From positions 2,618,195 through 2,682,194 of the forward strand of contig CP027241.1 of the NCBI GenBank assembly GCA_002999035.1: DNA of 64,000 bases. Direction: 5' to 3'. Both the position numbers and the translations under genes were made by a program. Of the stretch, positions 17,102-26,884 are shown in pieces (the stretch's first letter is position 1; every line of letters begins with the position of its first letter). Under the pieces are notes generated by a model. That model searched no databases, was not told where the DNA came from, and saw only the letters and a list, made by a program, of their open reading frames with translations. This stretch comes from Lachnospiraceae bacterium oral taxon 500 (GTDB lineage Bacteria; Bacillota; Clostridia; Lachnospirales; Vallitaleaceae).

Positions 17102-19696
17102 TTAGTTTTTCGTGACCTTCCTGACGCTAAAATCATCACCGGCGGTGTCAATCAACACCTCGTCGTTTTCACCGATATTACCGGCAATCATTTCCCGGCC
17201 GAGTTTGGTTTCCACCACCCTCTGCATATAGCGTTTAACCGGTCTTGCGCCGAACATCGGATCATAAGCCGCTTCGGCAATCTTATCCTTGGCTGCGTCC
17301 GTCAAGCTCAAATGAATCCGCTCTTCCTCCAGCCGTTTCTGAATGGAAGCAATGTTCAACTCAATAATGCCTCTGATTTGCTCCTTGGTCAACGGCGAGA
17401 ACAGGACAATATCGTCAATCCGGTTTAAAATCTCCGGCTTAAAATAAGCATGCAGCTGTTCCATCACTTTTTTCTTAGCACTCTCTTTAATATTACCATC
17501 CTCGGTAATTCCCTCCAGCAAAGTCTGACTGCCGATATTCGAGGTCATGATCACCACTGTATTTTTAAAGTCGACCGTCCGTCCCTGGCTATCAGTTAAC
17601 CGTCCGTCATCCAAAAGCTGCAGCAGCACATTGAACACCTCCGGGTGCGCCTTTTCAATCTCATCGAACAAAATGACCGAATAGGGTTTCCGGCGGACTG
17701 CTTCCGTCAGCTGACCGCCTTCCTCAAAACCGACATAGCCCGGAGGCGCTCCAATCAGTCTGGCAACCGCATGGCGCTCCATATATTCGCTCATATCAAT
17801 TCGAATCAAATTTTCCTGCGTATCGAACAGCGCCTCGGCTAAGGCCTTGGCCAATTCGGTTTTGCCGACACCGGTCGGCCCCAGGAAAATAAAGCTGCCG
17901 ATGGGCCGGTTCGGATCTTTTAATCCCGCCCTGCCTCTGATGACGGCATCCGTCACCGCCTGCACCGCTTCTTCCTGGCCGATGACCCGCTGATGCAAAA
18001 TACTGTCTAAATGCAACAGCCGTTCTTTTTCCGAAGAGTTCAGCTTGCTGACGGGAATACCTGTCCAGCGGGAAACGATCTCCTCGATTTCTTCTTCCGT
18101 CACTTCCTCTTTTAATAAGGTTAAGTGCTTATTTTTTGCACTTTCTTTTTCAGCCTGCAATTCCTTTTCCAGTTCGGGGAGCTTACCGTATTTTAAACTG
18201 GCCAGCTTCTCCAAATCATAGGCCCGCTCGGCTTCTTCGATTGCCAGCTGCGTCTTTTCAATCTCAGCCTTAATTTCCTTTTCCTTATTTAACTCCGCTT
18301 TTTCCAGTTCCCACTGGGCTTTCATATTGTTAACCTGCTCTTTATACTCGGCGATCTCCTTTTCCAGGTTGGCTAAGCGCTCTTTGGACGCTGCATCGCT
18401 TTCCTTGGCCAATGCCTGCTTCTCAATTTCCAGCTGCATCAGCTTACGCGAAACCTCGTCCAGTTCCCCCGGCATTGAGTCAATTTCTGTCCGAATCATG
18501 GCCGCTGCTTCATCCATCAAATCAATTGCCTTATCCGGCAAAAACCGGTCGGAAATATAGCGATGCGACAAGGTAGCACAGGCAATCAGCGCTCCGTCGG
18601 TAATCCGAACACCGTGGTGAATTTCAAACCGCTTTTTTAACCCCCGCAAAATGGAAATCGTGTCCTCAACGGTCGGCTCGTCCACCAGAATCGGCTGAAA
18701 CCGCCGCTCCAAGGCAGCATCCTTTTCAATATACTGCCGGTACTCGTCCAAGGTCGTCGCGCCGATACAGCGGACTTCGCCCCGGGCCAGCATGGGCTTT
18801 AAAATGTTGCCGGCATCCATGGAGCCTTCCGTTTTACCGGCGCCAACAATGGTGTGCAGTTCGTCAATAAACAAGATAATCTCGCCGTTTGACTTCGTCA
18901 CCTCATTCAACACCGCTTTCAGGCGTTCTTCAAACTCGCCCCGGTATTTGGCCCCGGCCACCAAAGCGCCCATATCCAAAGCAAAAATTTTCTTATCCTT
19001 TAAGCCCTCCGGCACATCGCCGTTTAAAATCCGCTGCGCCAGCCCTTCCACTACCGCCGTTTTGCCGACACCCGGTTCGCCGATCAGTACCGGATTATTC
19101 TTGGTCCGCCGGGACAAAATCCGAATTGCCCGCCGAATCTCACCATCCCGGCCGATTACCGGGTCAAGCTTACCCAGCCTTGCCATTTCGACCAATTCCC
19201 GGCCGTATTTTTGCAGCACTTCATAACTCTCTTCCGGGTTATCGGTGGTTACCCGCTTATCGGCCCGGAGCTGCTTTAAGGCCTGCAAAAAGCTGTCCAG
19301 CTCAATGCGGAACTCTTTCATAATTCGCTGCGAGGGAGTATTTTTCTCTTTTAACAGCGCCAGATACAAATGCTCCACGCTGACATAATCATCATTAAAC
19401 TGCTTTGCTTCTTCCTCAGCCGCAATCAGCAACTGATGAAAACGCCGGGAAGCATAAGTCTGCACGTCACCACTGACACTGGGCAGACGCTTTAATTCTT
19501 TTTCCAGTTCATCCCGGTAGCCCTTTAAATCAATCTTCATATACGCCAATACTTTAAGAATCAGGCTGTCCGGTACCGCCAGCAGGCCGTAATGCAAGTG
19601 TTCGCCGTCAACCTGCTGATGTCCTTCCTTAATCGCAATCTTTTCTGCAATATTAATTGCTTCCGCTGATTTCTGTGTAAACTTTTCTAAATTCAT
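17102..19696 (-). CDS. clpB: ATP-dependent disaggregase ClpB
   Basis: Hexameric AAA+ chaperone that works with DnaK to dissolve aggregates. The 864-residue protein has the N-domain, NBD1 with [13 protein letters not shown] near residue 205, a long coiled-coil middle domain (about 400-530, rich in K/E/Q), and NBD2 with [13 protein letters not shown] near 610 and arginine-finger regions. There is no ClpP-binding loop that I can see, consistent with a chaperone. A perfect CIRCE operator between promoter and start points to control by HrcA. Confidence 0.96.
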   Translation of the reverse strand: MNLEKFTQKSAEAINIAEKIAIKEGHQQVDGEHLHYGLLAVPDSLILKVLAYMKIDLKGYRDELEKELKRLPSVSGDVQTYASRRFHQLLIAAEEEAKQFNDDYVSVEHLYLALLKEKNTPSQRIMKEFRIELDSFLQALKQLRADKRVTTDNPEESYEVLQKYGRELVEMARLGKLDPVIGRDGEIRRAIRILSRRTKNNPVLIGEPGVGKTAVVEGLAQRILNGDVPEGLKDKKIFALDMGALVAGAKYRGEFEERLKAVLNEVTKSNGEIILFIDELHTIVGAGKTEGSMDAGNILKPMLARGEVRCIGATTLDEYRQYIEKDAALERRFQPILVDEPTVEDTISILRGLKKRFEIHHGVRITDGALIACATLSHRYISDRFLPDKAIDLMDEAAAMIRTEIDSMPGELDEVSRKLMQLEIEKQALAKESDAASKERLANLEKEIAEYKEQVNNMKAQWELEKAELNKEKEIKAEIEKTQLAIEEAERAYDLEKLASLKYGKLPELEKELQAEKESAKNKHLTLLKEEVTEEEIEEIVSRWTGIPVSKLNSSEKERLLHLDSILHQRVIGQEEAVQAVTDAVIRGRAGLKDPNRPIGSFIFLGPTGVGKTELAKALAEALFDTQENLIRIDMSEYMERHAVARLIGAPPGYVGFEEGGQLTEAVRRKPYSVILFDEIEKAHPEVFNVLLQLLDDGRLTDSQGRTVDFKNTVVIMTSNIGSQTLLEGITEDGNIKESAKKKVMEQLHAYFKPEILNRIDDIVLFSPLTKEQIRGIIELNIASIQKRLEEERIHLSLTDAAKDKIAEAAYDPMFGARPVKRYMQRVVETKLGREMIAGNIGENDEVLIDTAGDDFSVRKVTKN

Positions 19697-19717
19697 AGGA
19701 TGACCCTCCTTTTATTG

Positions 19718-19744
19718 TTAGCACTCTCTTTCTTTGAGTGCTAA
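19718..19744 (-). promoter_or_regulatory. CIRCE operator (HrcA site)
   Basis: TTAGCACTC, nine bases, GAGTGCTAA: a perfect 9-bp inverted repeat equal to the CIRCE consensus. It lies just downstream of the clpB -10 box, where bound HrcA would block transcription. hrcA itself is not in the window. Confidence 0.97.
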
Positions 19745-19748
19745 CAAT

Positions 19749-19777
19749 ACTATATGCCCTCTCCGTCCTTTTGTCAA
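19749..19777 (-). promoter_or_regulatory. SigmaA promoter for clpB
   Basis: Minus strand TTGACA (19772-19777) and TATAGT (19749-19754), spacing 17. The CIRCE element starts four bases downstream. Confidence 0.9.
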
Positions 19778-19821
19778 TAGGCTTTTGCAAGTTTTTTATT
19801 GTTTTATGATTTTTTTATGTC

Positions 19822-19860
19822 AAAAACCCTCCCTACCGGATGTCCGGTAAAGAGGGTTTT
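19822..19860 (-). terminator. Intrinsic terminator of adhE
   Basis: Minus strand AAAACCCTC pairs with GAGGGTTTTT, with an inner ACCGGA/TCCGGT stem, ending in five T, about 25 bases after the adhE stop. Confidence 0.9.
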
Positions 19861-19884
19861 ATCTTTTGGGTTTTATTTTTACTT

Positions 19885-22512
19885 TTATTTCTTCTTAGCT
19901 TTCTTGCCGCCGGCGCCTTCATAAGCATTGATATACATTTGCTTAATTTCCGAAATCAGCGGGTAACGCGGATTAGCCGGGGTACATTGATCGTCAAAGG
20001 CCTGCTCGCTCATCTCGTCTAAGCTCGCATAAAAGGCCTTTTCATCCACGCCGTACTCCCGGATACTGCCGGGAACATGGATGATCTTCTTTAATTCCTC
20101 AATCTTGTCAATCAGCAGCTCCACCTTTTCATCTTCGGTTTTGCCGCCCAGCCCTAAGAAATCAGCAATCTTGGCATAGCGCCACTTGGCGTTCGGATAC
20201 TTATACTGCGGGAAAGCTGCCTGCTTTCTCGGATTATCGGCAGCGTTAAAGCGAATCACCTCGCATAACAGCATACCGTTGGCCGTACCGTGCGTAACAT
20301 GATGCATCGAACCCAGCTTATGCGCCATTGAGTGGCAGACGCCCAGAAAAGCATTGGCAAAGGCAATTCCGGCTAAGGCCGAAGCATGTGCCATCTTCTC
20401 TCTGGCTTTGGCATTGGTTGCGCCTTCATTATACGCATCCGGCAAATATTTAAAGACCAGCCGCATTGCTTCCAATGCCTGTGCATTGGTAAAATCGGAC
20501 GCCATCACCGAGACAAAGGCTTCAATCGCATGGGTCAGGACGTCAATACCGGAGGCTGAGGTCAGCCCCTTGGGCTGATTCATCATCAGCTCGGCGTCAA
20601 TGATGGCCATATCCGGCGTTAATTCATAATCAGCCAGCGGATATTTGACGTTGGTCTTTTCATCGGTAATAACCGCAAACGGCGTCACCTCAGAGCCGGT
20701 GCCGGCCGTGGTCGGGATTGCCACCATCTTGGCCTTTTGTCCCATCTTCGGGAACTGGAAGACCCGCTTTCTGATATCCATAAAACGCATCGCTAAGTCT
20801 TCAAAATGAACCTCCGGATGCTCGTACAGCACCCACATAATCTTTGCCGCGTCCATCGGCGAACCGCCGCCCAGCGCGATGATGGTATCCGGCTGGAAGC
20901 TCAGCATTTCCTTGGCTCCCCGACGAGCCGCCGCTAAGGTCGGATCCGGCTCAACCTCATAAAAGACCTTAATATCCATGTTAAACTCCGCCAACCGGTT
21001 GGTAATGATATCGGCAAAGCCCAAGCCATACAGAACTTTATCGGTAACAACAAACACTCTTTTGCTGCCCTGCTCATGCAGCTCATGCAAGGCTTCTCCC
21101 AGGCAGCCATATTTAAAATAAATTCTTTCCGGCACGCGATGCCACAGCATATTTTCTCTCCTTTCGGCGATAGTCTTAACATTCATCAAATGCTTGACTC
21201 CTACGTTTTCACTGATCGAGTTGCCGCCCCAGGAGCCGCAGCCCAAGGTCAGCGAGGGAGCCAGCTTAAAGTTAAAGATATCGCCAATCGCGCCCTGCGA
21301 AGCCGGCATATTGATAATTGTCCGGCCAGTTTTCATTCTTTCACCAAAACGGCGAATCCGATCCTGTGAATTGAGCTGATCGGTATACAGCACCGAAGTA
21401 TGTCCCAAGCCACCTAACTCAACCAGTCTGGCCGCCTTGTTCAAAGCGTCTTCAAAATCCTGTGCCTTGTACAGCGCCAGAATCGGCGATAATTTTTCAT
21501 GACTGAACGGTTCTTCTATCTCCACGTTCTGCACCTCGCCCACCAGTACCTTGGTATCAGCCGGCACCTTAAAGCCCGCCATCTCAGCAATCTTAATCGC
21601 CGACTGGCCGACAATGGCAGCATTTACCGAACCATTCAGCAAAATAATTTTTCTGACCTTTTCGGTTTCTTCCTTAGTCATAATGTAGCCGCCGCGCAGC
21701 GAAAATTCCTCTTTTACCTCGCCGTAAACTTCCTTGAGCACAATCGCCGCCTGTTCGGAAGCACAAATCACGCCGTTGTCAAAGGACTTGGACAGTAAAA
21801 TCGAATTGACGGCCATCTTGATATGAGCCGTTTCATCAATGATCGCCGGGGTATTGCCCGCGCCGACGCCAATCGCCGGCCGGCCGGAGGAATACGCTGC
21901 CTTAACCATGCCGGGACCGCCGGTTGCCAGAATCAAATCCGCCGACTGCATCGCTATATTCGATAACTCAACGGTCGGCTCATCAATCCAGCCGATGATG
22001 CCCTCCGGCGCGCCGGCTCTGACCGCCGCCGCCAAAGCAATTTTAGCCGCCTCAACTGTCGACCGTTTTGCCCGCGGGTGCGGCGCCAAAATAATGCCGT
22101 TTCTGGTTTTTAAGGTCAGGAGAATCTTAAAAATAGCGGTTGAGGTCGGATTGGTGGTCGGAATAACCGCCGTAATCAGGCCGATCGGCTCGGCAATCTT
22201 CATGATGCCGTAAACATCATCCTTTTCCAAAACACCGCAGGTCTTTTCATCTTTATATTTATTATAAATATATTCCGCCGCGAAATGATTCTTAATAACC
22301 TTATCCTCGACCAGCCCCATGCCGGTTTCCTCCACCGCCATCTTAGCCAATTCAATCCGGGCGTTATTGGCGGCAATTGCCACTTCCCGGAAAATGTGAT
22401 CGACCTGCTCCTGCGTAAAGGAAGCAAACTTCACCTGCGCCGCTTTGACCTTGGCAATCGCCTGCTGCAATTCTTCCAAATTAGTAACTTTTGTTTCTGC
22501 CTGTTGTTTCAT
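19885..22512 (-). CDS. adhE: Bifunctional acetaldehyde-CoA/alcohol dehydrogenase AdhE
   Basis: Converts acetyl-CoA through acetaldehyde to ethanol with two NADH, the main electron sink of many anaerobes. The 875 residues join an N-terminal CoA-acylating aldehyde dehydrogenase (catalytic Cys in DNGVICASEQAAI near residue 245) to a C-terminal iron-type alcohol dehydrogenase (GGGSPMDAAKIMW, PTTAGTGSEVTPFAV, and the metal-binding HSMAHKLGSMHHVTHG). The start at 22512 follows AAGGAGG; an in-frame ATG further upstream lacks a site. AdhE forms spirosomes by family knowledge. A likely Rex operator lies upstream of its promoter. Confidence 0.96.
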   Translation of the reverse strand: MKQQAETKVTNLEELQQAIAKVKAAQVKFASFTQEQVDHIFREVAIAANNARIELAKMAVEETGMGLVEDKVIKNHFAAEYIYNKYKDEKTCGVLEKDDVYGIMKIAEPIGLITAVIPTTNPTSTAIFKILLTLKTRNGIILAPHPRAKRSTVEAAKIALAAAVRAGAPEGIIGWIDEPTVELSNIAMQSADLILATGGPGMVKAAYSSGRPAIGVGAGNTPAIIDETAHIKMAVNSILLSKSFDNGVICASEQAAIVLKEVYGEVKEEFSLRGGYIMTKEETEKVRKIILLNGSVNAAIVGQSAIKIAEMAGFKVPADTKVLVGEVQNVEIEEPFSHEKLSPILALYKAQDFEDALNKAARLVELGGLGHTSVLYTDQLNSQDRIRRFGERMKTGRTIINMPASQGAIGDIFNFKLAPSLTLGCGSWGGNSISENVGVKHLMNVKTIAERRENMLWHRVPERIYFKYGCLGEALHELHEQGSKRVFVVTDKVLYGLGFADIITNRLAEFNMDIKVFYEVEPDPTLAAARRGAKEMLSFQPDTIIALGGGSPMDAAKIMWVLYEHPEVHFEDLAMRFMDIRKRVFQFPKMGQKAKMVAIPTTAGTGSEVTPFAVITDEKTNVKYPLADYELTPDMAIIDAELMMNQPKGLTSASGIDVLTHAIEAFVSVMASDFTNAQALEAMRLVFKYLPDAYNEGATNAKAREKMAHASALAGIAFANAFLGVCHSMAHKLGSMHHVTHGTANGMLLCEVIRFNAADNPRKQAAFPQYKYPNAKWRYAKIADFLGLGGKTEDEKVELLIDKIEELKKIIHVPGSIREYGVDEKAFYASLDEMSEQAFDDQCTPANPRYPLISEIKQMYINAYEGAGGKKAKKK

Positions 22513-22677
22513 AAAAACCTCCTTAGTTAAATATTTAACCAAAACAATTCGAAATTATCGTTATTTCCTTAACCTTCCGACAAACCATCCACCAAAATCC
22601 ACTGCCAAGCAAATCCCTTTTCGCTCTAAAAACACACTGTTAATTCTTATTTCTGTTTGCCGCTTTTCCATGTCAAT

Positions 22678-22706
22678 ATATTAACATACATTTCCCGTTT
22701 TCGCAA
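22678..22706 (-). promoter_or_regulatory. SigmaA-type promoter for adhE
   Basis: Minus strand TTGCGA (22701-22706) and TAATAT (22678-22683) with 17-base spacing; the predicted leader is about 160 bases long. Confidence 0.7.
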
Positions 22707-22711
22707 GTGTT

Positions 22712-22729
22712 TTGTTATTTTTTTAACTA
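22712..22729. promoter_or_regulatory. Candidate Rex operator before adhE
   Basis: Plus strand TTGTTATTTTTTTAACTA agrees with the clostridial Rex consensus TTGTTAANNNNTTAACAA at 12 of 14 defined positions. It begins six bases upstream of the adhE -35 box. adhE is a classic Rex target and rex is present at 62926. A/T-rich surroundings raise the chance of coincidence. Confidence 0.5.
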
Positions 22730-23060
22730 TTAGTCCCTTTCATCGATTTTCTTCCTGTTTTCTTGGCAGATATTTTGTCACATCCATCTTCCTTTTTCTT
22801 GTCACCAGCTTTTTGCACAATTTTTCATCCTAAATCATCCTCTTTTTTGTTTTGTTTTCCGCTTGCTCTGCCGTTCGGCTTTCCGACTTTACATTGGCTG
22901 AAACTCTGCCGCCTGCACTGCCCATTCCATAAACAGAAACGATACAAAACACCAAGGAACCGCCCAAGCGGAAACATGAGCCCACTTCTCTCCCGTTCTT
23001 GTGAAAATAACTTTTTCACTTTAACCAAAATTTGTCCCTGTATTTTTTAGCAGATATGAA
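22730..23060. other. Non-coding stretch between adhE and the mutase promoters
   Basis: Pyrimidine-rich on the plus strand. The only structure I see is GTGAAAATAACTTTTTCAC (22987-23005), a 7-bp inverted repeat. No gene, RNA or repeat-family copy was recognised. Confidence 0.5.
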
Positions 23061-23089
23061 TTGAAAAACCAGCCGTTATCTTATATAAT
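23061..23089 (+). promoter_or_regulatory. SigmaA promoter for the phosphohexomutase
   Basis: TTGAAA (23061-23066), 17 bases, TATAAT (23084-23089). The predicted leader is about 43 bases. Confidence 0.85.
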
Positions 23090-23138
23090 AAAGGAAGAAC
23101 TAAAAAAAACATCAACATTTTTTAGCAAAGGAGAGGCT

Positions 23139-24830
23139 ATGGACTACAAAGCAAAATATCTGGAATGGTTAAGCAACCCCCATGTTGACGAAGAAACTAA
23201 AGAGGAACTGCGCCGGATTGAAAACGATGAAAACGAAATTCAAAACCGTTTTTATAAAAATCTGGAGTTCGGTACAGCCGGGCTGCGGGGAATCTTGGGC
23301 GCCGGAACCAATCGAATGAACAAGTATAACGTCGCCCAGGTAACGCAGGGAATTGCCGATTTTATCTGTGAAAAGGGCGAAGAATACAAAAAACGTGGCG
23401 TGGCGATTGCCTATGACTGCCGCCATTTTTCCGACACTTTTTCTAAAATGGCCGCTCTTATTTTTGCTGCCAACGGGATCAAAGCCTATTTATTTGAATC
23501 CCTCCGCCCGACACCGGAACTATCCTTTACCATCCGGCAGCTAAACGCCGCTTCCGGGGTGATTTTGACGGCCTCGCATAATCCCAAAAACTATAACGGC
23601 TACAAGGTTTATTGGGAAGACGGCGCACAGGTTCTGCAGGATATCGCCGATGCTATGACCGCCAAAATTGAGGAGGTGCCGCTGTTTACCGGTGCTAAAA
23701 TGATTGCCGAGGAAGAAGCGCTGGCGCAGGGACTTTTGCAGATTTTAGGCAAGGATATGGACGACAAGTACATCTCCATGGTCGAAGGCTTAAGTGTGCG
23801 CGATGCGGAAATTGATAAGTCCATTTCCATTGTATACACACCGCTCAACGGTGCCGGCAGCGAATCAGTGCAGCGAGTGATGCGCGAGCGCCAGTTCTCC
23901 AATTTCACCGTGGTACCAGAGCAAAAAGATCCCGACCCCAATTTTACCACAATTGATTACCCCAATCCGGAAGATCGCCGCGCCTTTGAATATGCGGAAA
24001 AACTGGGACATAAGATTGGAGCAACGCTCCTGATTGCAACCGACCCGGACTGCGACCGGCTGGCGATTGAAGTTTTAAATCCGGAAGGCGAATATGTTGC
24101 CTTTAACGGTAATCAAACCGGTGCTATTTTGATTAATTATTTGCTGGAAGCAATGAAAGAAAAAGGCCGGCTGCCGGAAAACCCGGCTATCGTCAAATCG
24201 ATTGTGACCGGCGATATGGGTGCGGATATCGGCAAGACCTACGGCGTAACAACCTTTAACGCTTTAACCGGCTTTAAAAATATCTGCGGCCGGATACCGG
24301 AGCTGGCTGCCCGCGGCTTTCATTATATCTTCGGCTATGAAGAAAGCATCGGCTACACCACCGGTACGGCGGTTCGGGACAAGGACGGTGTCAGTTCGGC
24401 CATGCTGCTGTGCGAAGCCGCCGCTTACTACAAGGCCAAGGGTCTGACCCTGCTTGATGTTTTACAGTCCTTATTTGAAAAATACGGATATTACCGGGAA
24501 AATCAAACCTCGCTGGTACTGGAAGGCAAAGAAGGTCAAGAACGAATTGCTCGGATGATGCAGGTTTACCGGCAAAATTATCCGAGGACTTTTGCGCATT
24601 TCAGTGTCGAAAAAATGATTGACTATCTGCACGGTTATGAAGATATCCCCGCTTCCAATGTCTTGGAGTTCCGTTTATCCGGCGGCTGCTGGTATTCCCT
24701 GCGTCCGTCCGGCACCGAGCCGAAAATCAAGCTCTACATTTACGCCAAAGCGGCCGATGCTGCCTCCGCCGAACAAAATGTGGCGCTGATTCGGGAAAAT
24801 GTTCTGAAAGAATTAAACGCGATTAACTAA
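23139..24830 (+). CDS. Phosphoglucomutase/phosphomannomutase (alpha-PGM/PMM family)
   Basis: Interconverts hexose 1- and 6-phosphates, feeding sugar-nucleotide and polysaccharide synthesis. The 563-residue protein matches the PgcA-like long form. It has FGTAGLRGILGAGTNRMN near residue 44, the phosphoserine loop TASHNPKNYNGYK near 145, the metal loop ATDPDCDRLAIEV near 305, sugar-binding GYEESIGYTTG near 405, and phosphate-binding RPSGTEPKIK near 525. The start is the ATG behind AAAGGAG; an upstream in-frame start falls inside the promoter. Single-gene unit, followed by a family 1 element. Confidence 0.94.
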   Translation: MDYKAKYLEWLSNPHVDEETKEELRRIENDENEIQNRFYKNLEFGTAGLRGILGAGTNRMNKYNVAQVTQGIADFICEKGEEYKKRGVAIAYDCRHFSDTFSKMAALIFAANGIKAYLFESLRPTPELSFTIRQLNAASGVILTASHNPKNYNGYKVYWEDGAQVLQDIADAMTAKIEEVPLFTGAKMIAEEEALAQGLLQILGKDMDDKYISMVEGLSVRDAEIDKSISIVYTPLNGAGSESVQRVMRERQFSNFTVVPEQKDPDPNFTTIDYPNPEDRRAFEYAEKLGHKIGATLLIATDPDCDRLAIEVLNPEGEYVAFNGNQTGAILINYLLEAMKEKGRLPENPAIVKSIVTGDMGADIGKTYGVTTFNALTGFKNICGRIPELAARGFHYIFGYEESIGYTTGTAVRDKDGVSSAMLLCEAAAYYKAKGLTLLDVLQSLFEKYGYYRENQTSLVLEGKEGQERIARMMQVYRQNYPRTFAHFSVEKMIDYLHGYEDIPASNVLEFRLSGGCWYSLRPSGTEPKIKLYIYAKAADAASAEQNVALIRENVLKELNAIN

Positions 24831-24841
24831 AAACTGTTATC

Positions 24842-25017
24842 GTTCAGGTCAGCCATTCGTAATTCATCAAGATGCAGGAAAACTGTACAGTCTTGATAAA
24901 AAACGAACTTCGGCGAATGGCTCGTGTGAACATTCAGCAAATATGTATTGGGGGTTGATGTGACAATCGAGAGAAACTCTTCTGTCATATCAACCCCCAA
25001 TGTCTGTTTGCCTGAAC
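24842..25017. repeat. Family 1 palindromic element, copy 3 (long form)
   Basis: Ends GTTCAGG and GCCTGAAC enclose two separate hairpins: GCCATTCG with CGAATGGC (inner TCAAGA/TCTTGA), and ATTGGGGGTTGATGTGACA with TGTCATATCAACCCCCAAT, an almost perfect 18-bp stem. It starts 11 bases after the phosphohexomutase stop. Confidence 0.75.
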
Positions 25018-25068
25018 TGTAACAAATCCGGCAAGGCAGAGAGCAGTTTTTATTTCTAATTTTTTGAC

Positions 25069-25108
25069 CAGCCGCAAGCCTGCCGCTTTAGAGGCAGCGC
25101 TGCGGCTG
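25069..25108. repeat. Strong hairpin after the AI-2E permease gene
   Basis: CAGCCGCA pairs with TGCGGCTG, and CTGCC with GGCAG, around an eight-base loop. It lies 15 bases beyond the permease stop but has no T-run, so it may be a processing or stability structure rather than an intrinsic terminator. Confidence 0.55.
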
Positions 25109-25123
25109 AATGATTTTCTGATT

Positions 25124-26455
25124 TTATTTGCCTGAAAAAGTACGGGATAACTTTTGTTCCGGTTGATTGGCTTGCCTGCGCTTGCCCGTAACAGCCCCGG
25201 CCGGTTTATTTACCTGCGGTGTCTGCGGTGTCGGCTGCTTCTTGACCGGCTTCCGCCGATTGAGCTTTCGCGGCGGTTCTAGAGCAAAGGTTCCGCTCGC
25301 CGCTTCTTTTTTGACCGCAAAATCAATTTGTTTTTCCTGCAGACGCTTATCGGTAAACTCCTTTAAAACGACTTGCAAGGTTGTAAACAAGGGAATCCCG
25401 ATAATAATCCCGGATAATCCGGCAACTCCGCCGCCGGCAATCACCGCTATAAAAATCCAAAAGCCGGACAGGCCGATGGCACCGCCGACCACCCGCGGAT
25501 AAATAACATTGCTTTCGATTTGCTGCAGCACAACGACAAACAAGGCAAACCACAGTGCCTGAACGGGATTCGCCATTAACAAAATAATAAAGCCGACCAC
25601 GCCGCCCAAAAATGCACCAACCATCGGAATGATGTTAGTTAAGCCCACAATCGCACCAATCAGCACCGGATACTCAAAGCCGCAAATACTCATGGTAACC
25701 ATCGCCAGCACTGATAAAATCACGCCCTCAATCAGCTGACCCCGGAAAAAATTGGAGAACGAACGATTCAAAATCCCAAAAAACCAAATGATTCTGTCGC
25801 TGAACTTTTCAGAAAAAAGGGCATAAATCGCTTTTTTCAAAGCCTCTGCAATCGACTCCTTTTCCGCCAGCATATAAATAGACAGGGCAAAACTGACCAC
25901 CAGTCCCAAGAGCGAGGATACCGTTCCATAAACCCAGCTGTATAAAGATTCCACCAAAAGCCCCAGCCAGGAACTGACCATCGCGATCAAGCTGTTGATA
26001 ATTTCGGTGATTTTATCAATCACCACCTGCGGCAGGGCGTAATTATACTCCATGATGGAAAAGTTCGTCAGCCAGGTGCGCACCGCTGAAATATAGCCAT
26101 CAATATTTTGCGTCAGCCGATTGATGCTTTCGGTCAGCTGCGGTACTGCAAAGCGAAGCAGCAGCACCATAATCAAAAGGAAGAAGATAATCGTCAAAAC
26201 AACACTCAGTCCCCGACACAGTCCCTTCTTTTTGATTTTTTTCGCCAAAATCCTTTCAATAAAGCGCATCGGCAGATTCATGACATAGGCAATAAAAAAT
26301 GCCGTAACCACCGGCTGCAGCGCTCCCCGGTAAAACTCCGCTGCTTTGGTCAGAAAGCCGCTTAAATTATTAAAAATATGATATAAAATAATCGCCACCG
26401 TAATAATAATCAGGCTGACCCATATCTTTCGTTTCTCTTCCGCTGTTAAGCGCAT
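25124..26455 (-). CDS. AI-2E family transporter (PerM-like)
   Basis: Polytopic membrane protein of the AI-2 exporter/PerM family, 443 residues from the ATG behind AAAGGAG. About eight hydrophobic segments are visible; the family-typical region is FFRGQLIEGVILSVLAM followed by GLTNIIPMVGAFLGGVVGFI and IESNVIYPRVVGGAIGLSGFWI. The C-terminal 60 residues form a basic, proline- and glutamine-rich cytoplasmic tail (KKQPTPQTPQVNKPAG) that is not part of the family core. Substrates of this family are varied (AI-2 in some, Na+ or other solutes in others), so I give no specific substrate. Start further upstream is possible but has no ribosome site. Confidence 0.85.
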   Translation of the reverse strand: MRLTAEEKRKIWVSLIIITVAIILYHIFNNLSGFLTKAAEFYRGALQPVVTAFFIAYVMNLPMRFIERILAKKIKKKGLCRGLSVVLTIIFFLLIMVLLLRFAVPQLTESINRLTQNIDGYISAVRTWLTNFSIMEYNYALPQVVIDKITEIINSLIAMVSSWLGLLVESLYSWVYGTVSSLLGLVVSFALSIYMLAEKESIAEALKKAIYALFSEKFSDRIIWFFGILNRSFSNFFRGQLIEGVILSVLAMVTMSICGFEYPVLIGAIVGLTNIIPMVGAFLGGVVGFIILLMANPVQALWFALFVVVLQQIESNVIYPRVVGGAIGLSGFWIFIAVIAGGGVAGLSGIIIGIPLFTTLQVVLKEFTDKRLQEKQIDFAVKKEAASGTFALEPPRKLNRRKPVKKQPTPQTPQVNKPAGAVTGKRRQANQPEQKLSRTFSGK

Positions 26456-26548
26456 TATTTTCTCCTTTCGCTTTGTCCGAAGTGCTTTATCTAATTTTTT
26501 TGTACCGTAATCGGGTTTCCTTATCACAGTGTCTGGAAAATCTTATAT

Positions 26549-26884
26549 TTATTCTTCAAACGTAATTCTATCTTTTAATTGGTTTTCTATATCTCTTTTT
26601 CCATAAATAACACGATATATTTTTACAATTTGGTTTGACTCATCAGGAATATAAAATACAAGATAGTTCTCAGCAGATAAAACTCTAAGCCCTTTATCTT
26701 TCCATTTTGGGTAATCACATAATCTATGCCTGTTTGGAAATTCATCAAGAGATTTAACAGCTTTCAATATTCGATACGATAACTTTTCAGCAATACTGGG
26801 TTCTAATAATTCATCTGAAATATATCTTACAATGCTTATTAAATCTTTTTTAGCATTTTCAGAAAATATTATCTTATATTTCAT
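26549..26884 (-). CDS. RelE/ParE family toxin
   Basis: 111-residue basic protein with the RelE/ParE fold pattern: MKYKIIFSENAKKDLISIVRYI at the start, LDEFPNRHRL in the middle and FYIPDESNQIVKIYRVIYGKRD at the end. RelE types cut mRNA at the ribosome and ParE types poison gyrase; the C-terminal R-V-I-Y-G-K-R-D is common to both and I cannot decide. Its ATG overlaps the end of the antitoxin gene by four bases. Both genes are strikingly AT-rich compared with neighbours, which suggests acquisition by transfer. Confidence 0.85.
   Translation of the reverse strand: MKYKIIFSENAKKDLISIVRYISDELLEPSIAEKLSYRILKAVKSLDEFPNRHRLCDYPKWKDKGLRVLSAENYLVFYIPDESNQIVKIYRVIYGKRDIENQLKDRITFEE

Noticed and set aside
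22987-23005. Second Rex-like site GTGAAAATAACTTTTTCAC
   Set aside because: The half-sites are too far apart for the Rex consensus and it is not close to the adhE promoter.
26456-26527. Upstream extension of the AI-2E permease
   Set aside because: The internal ATG at 26455 has AAAGGAG at good spacing and the extension has none.
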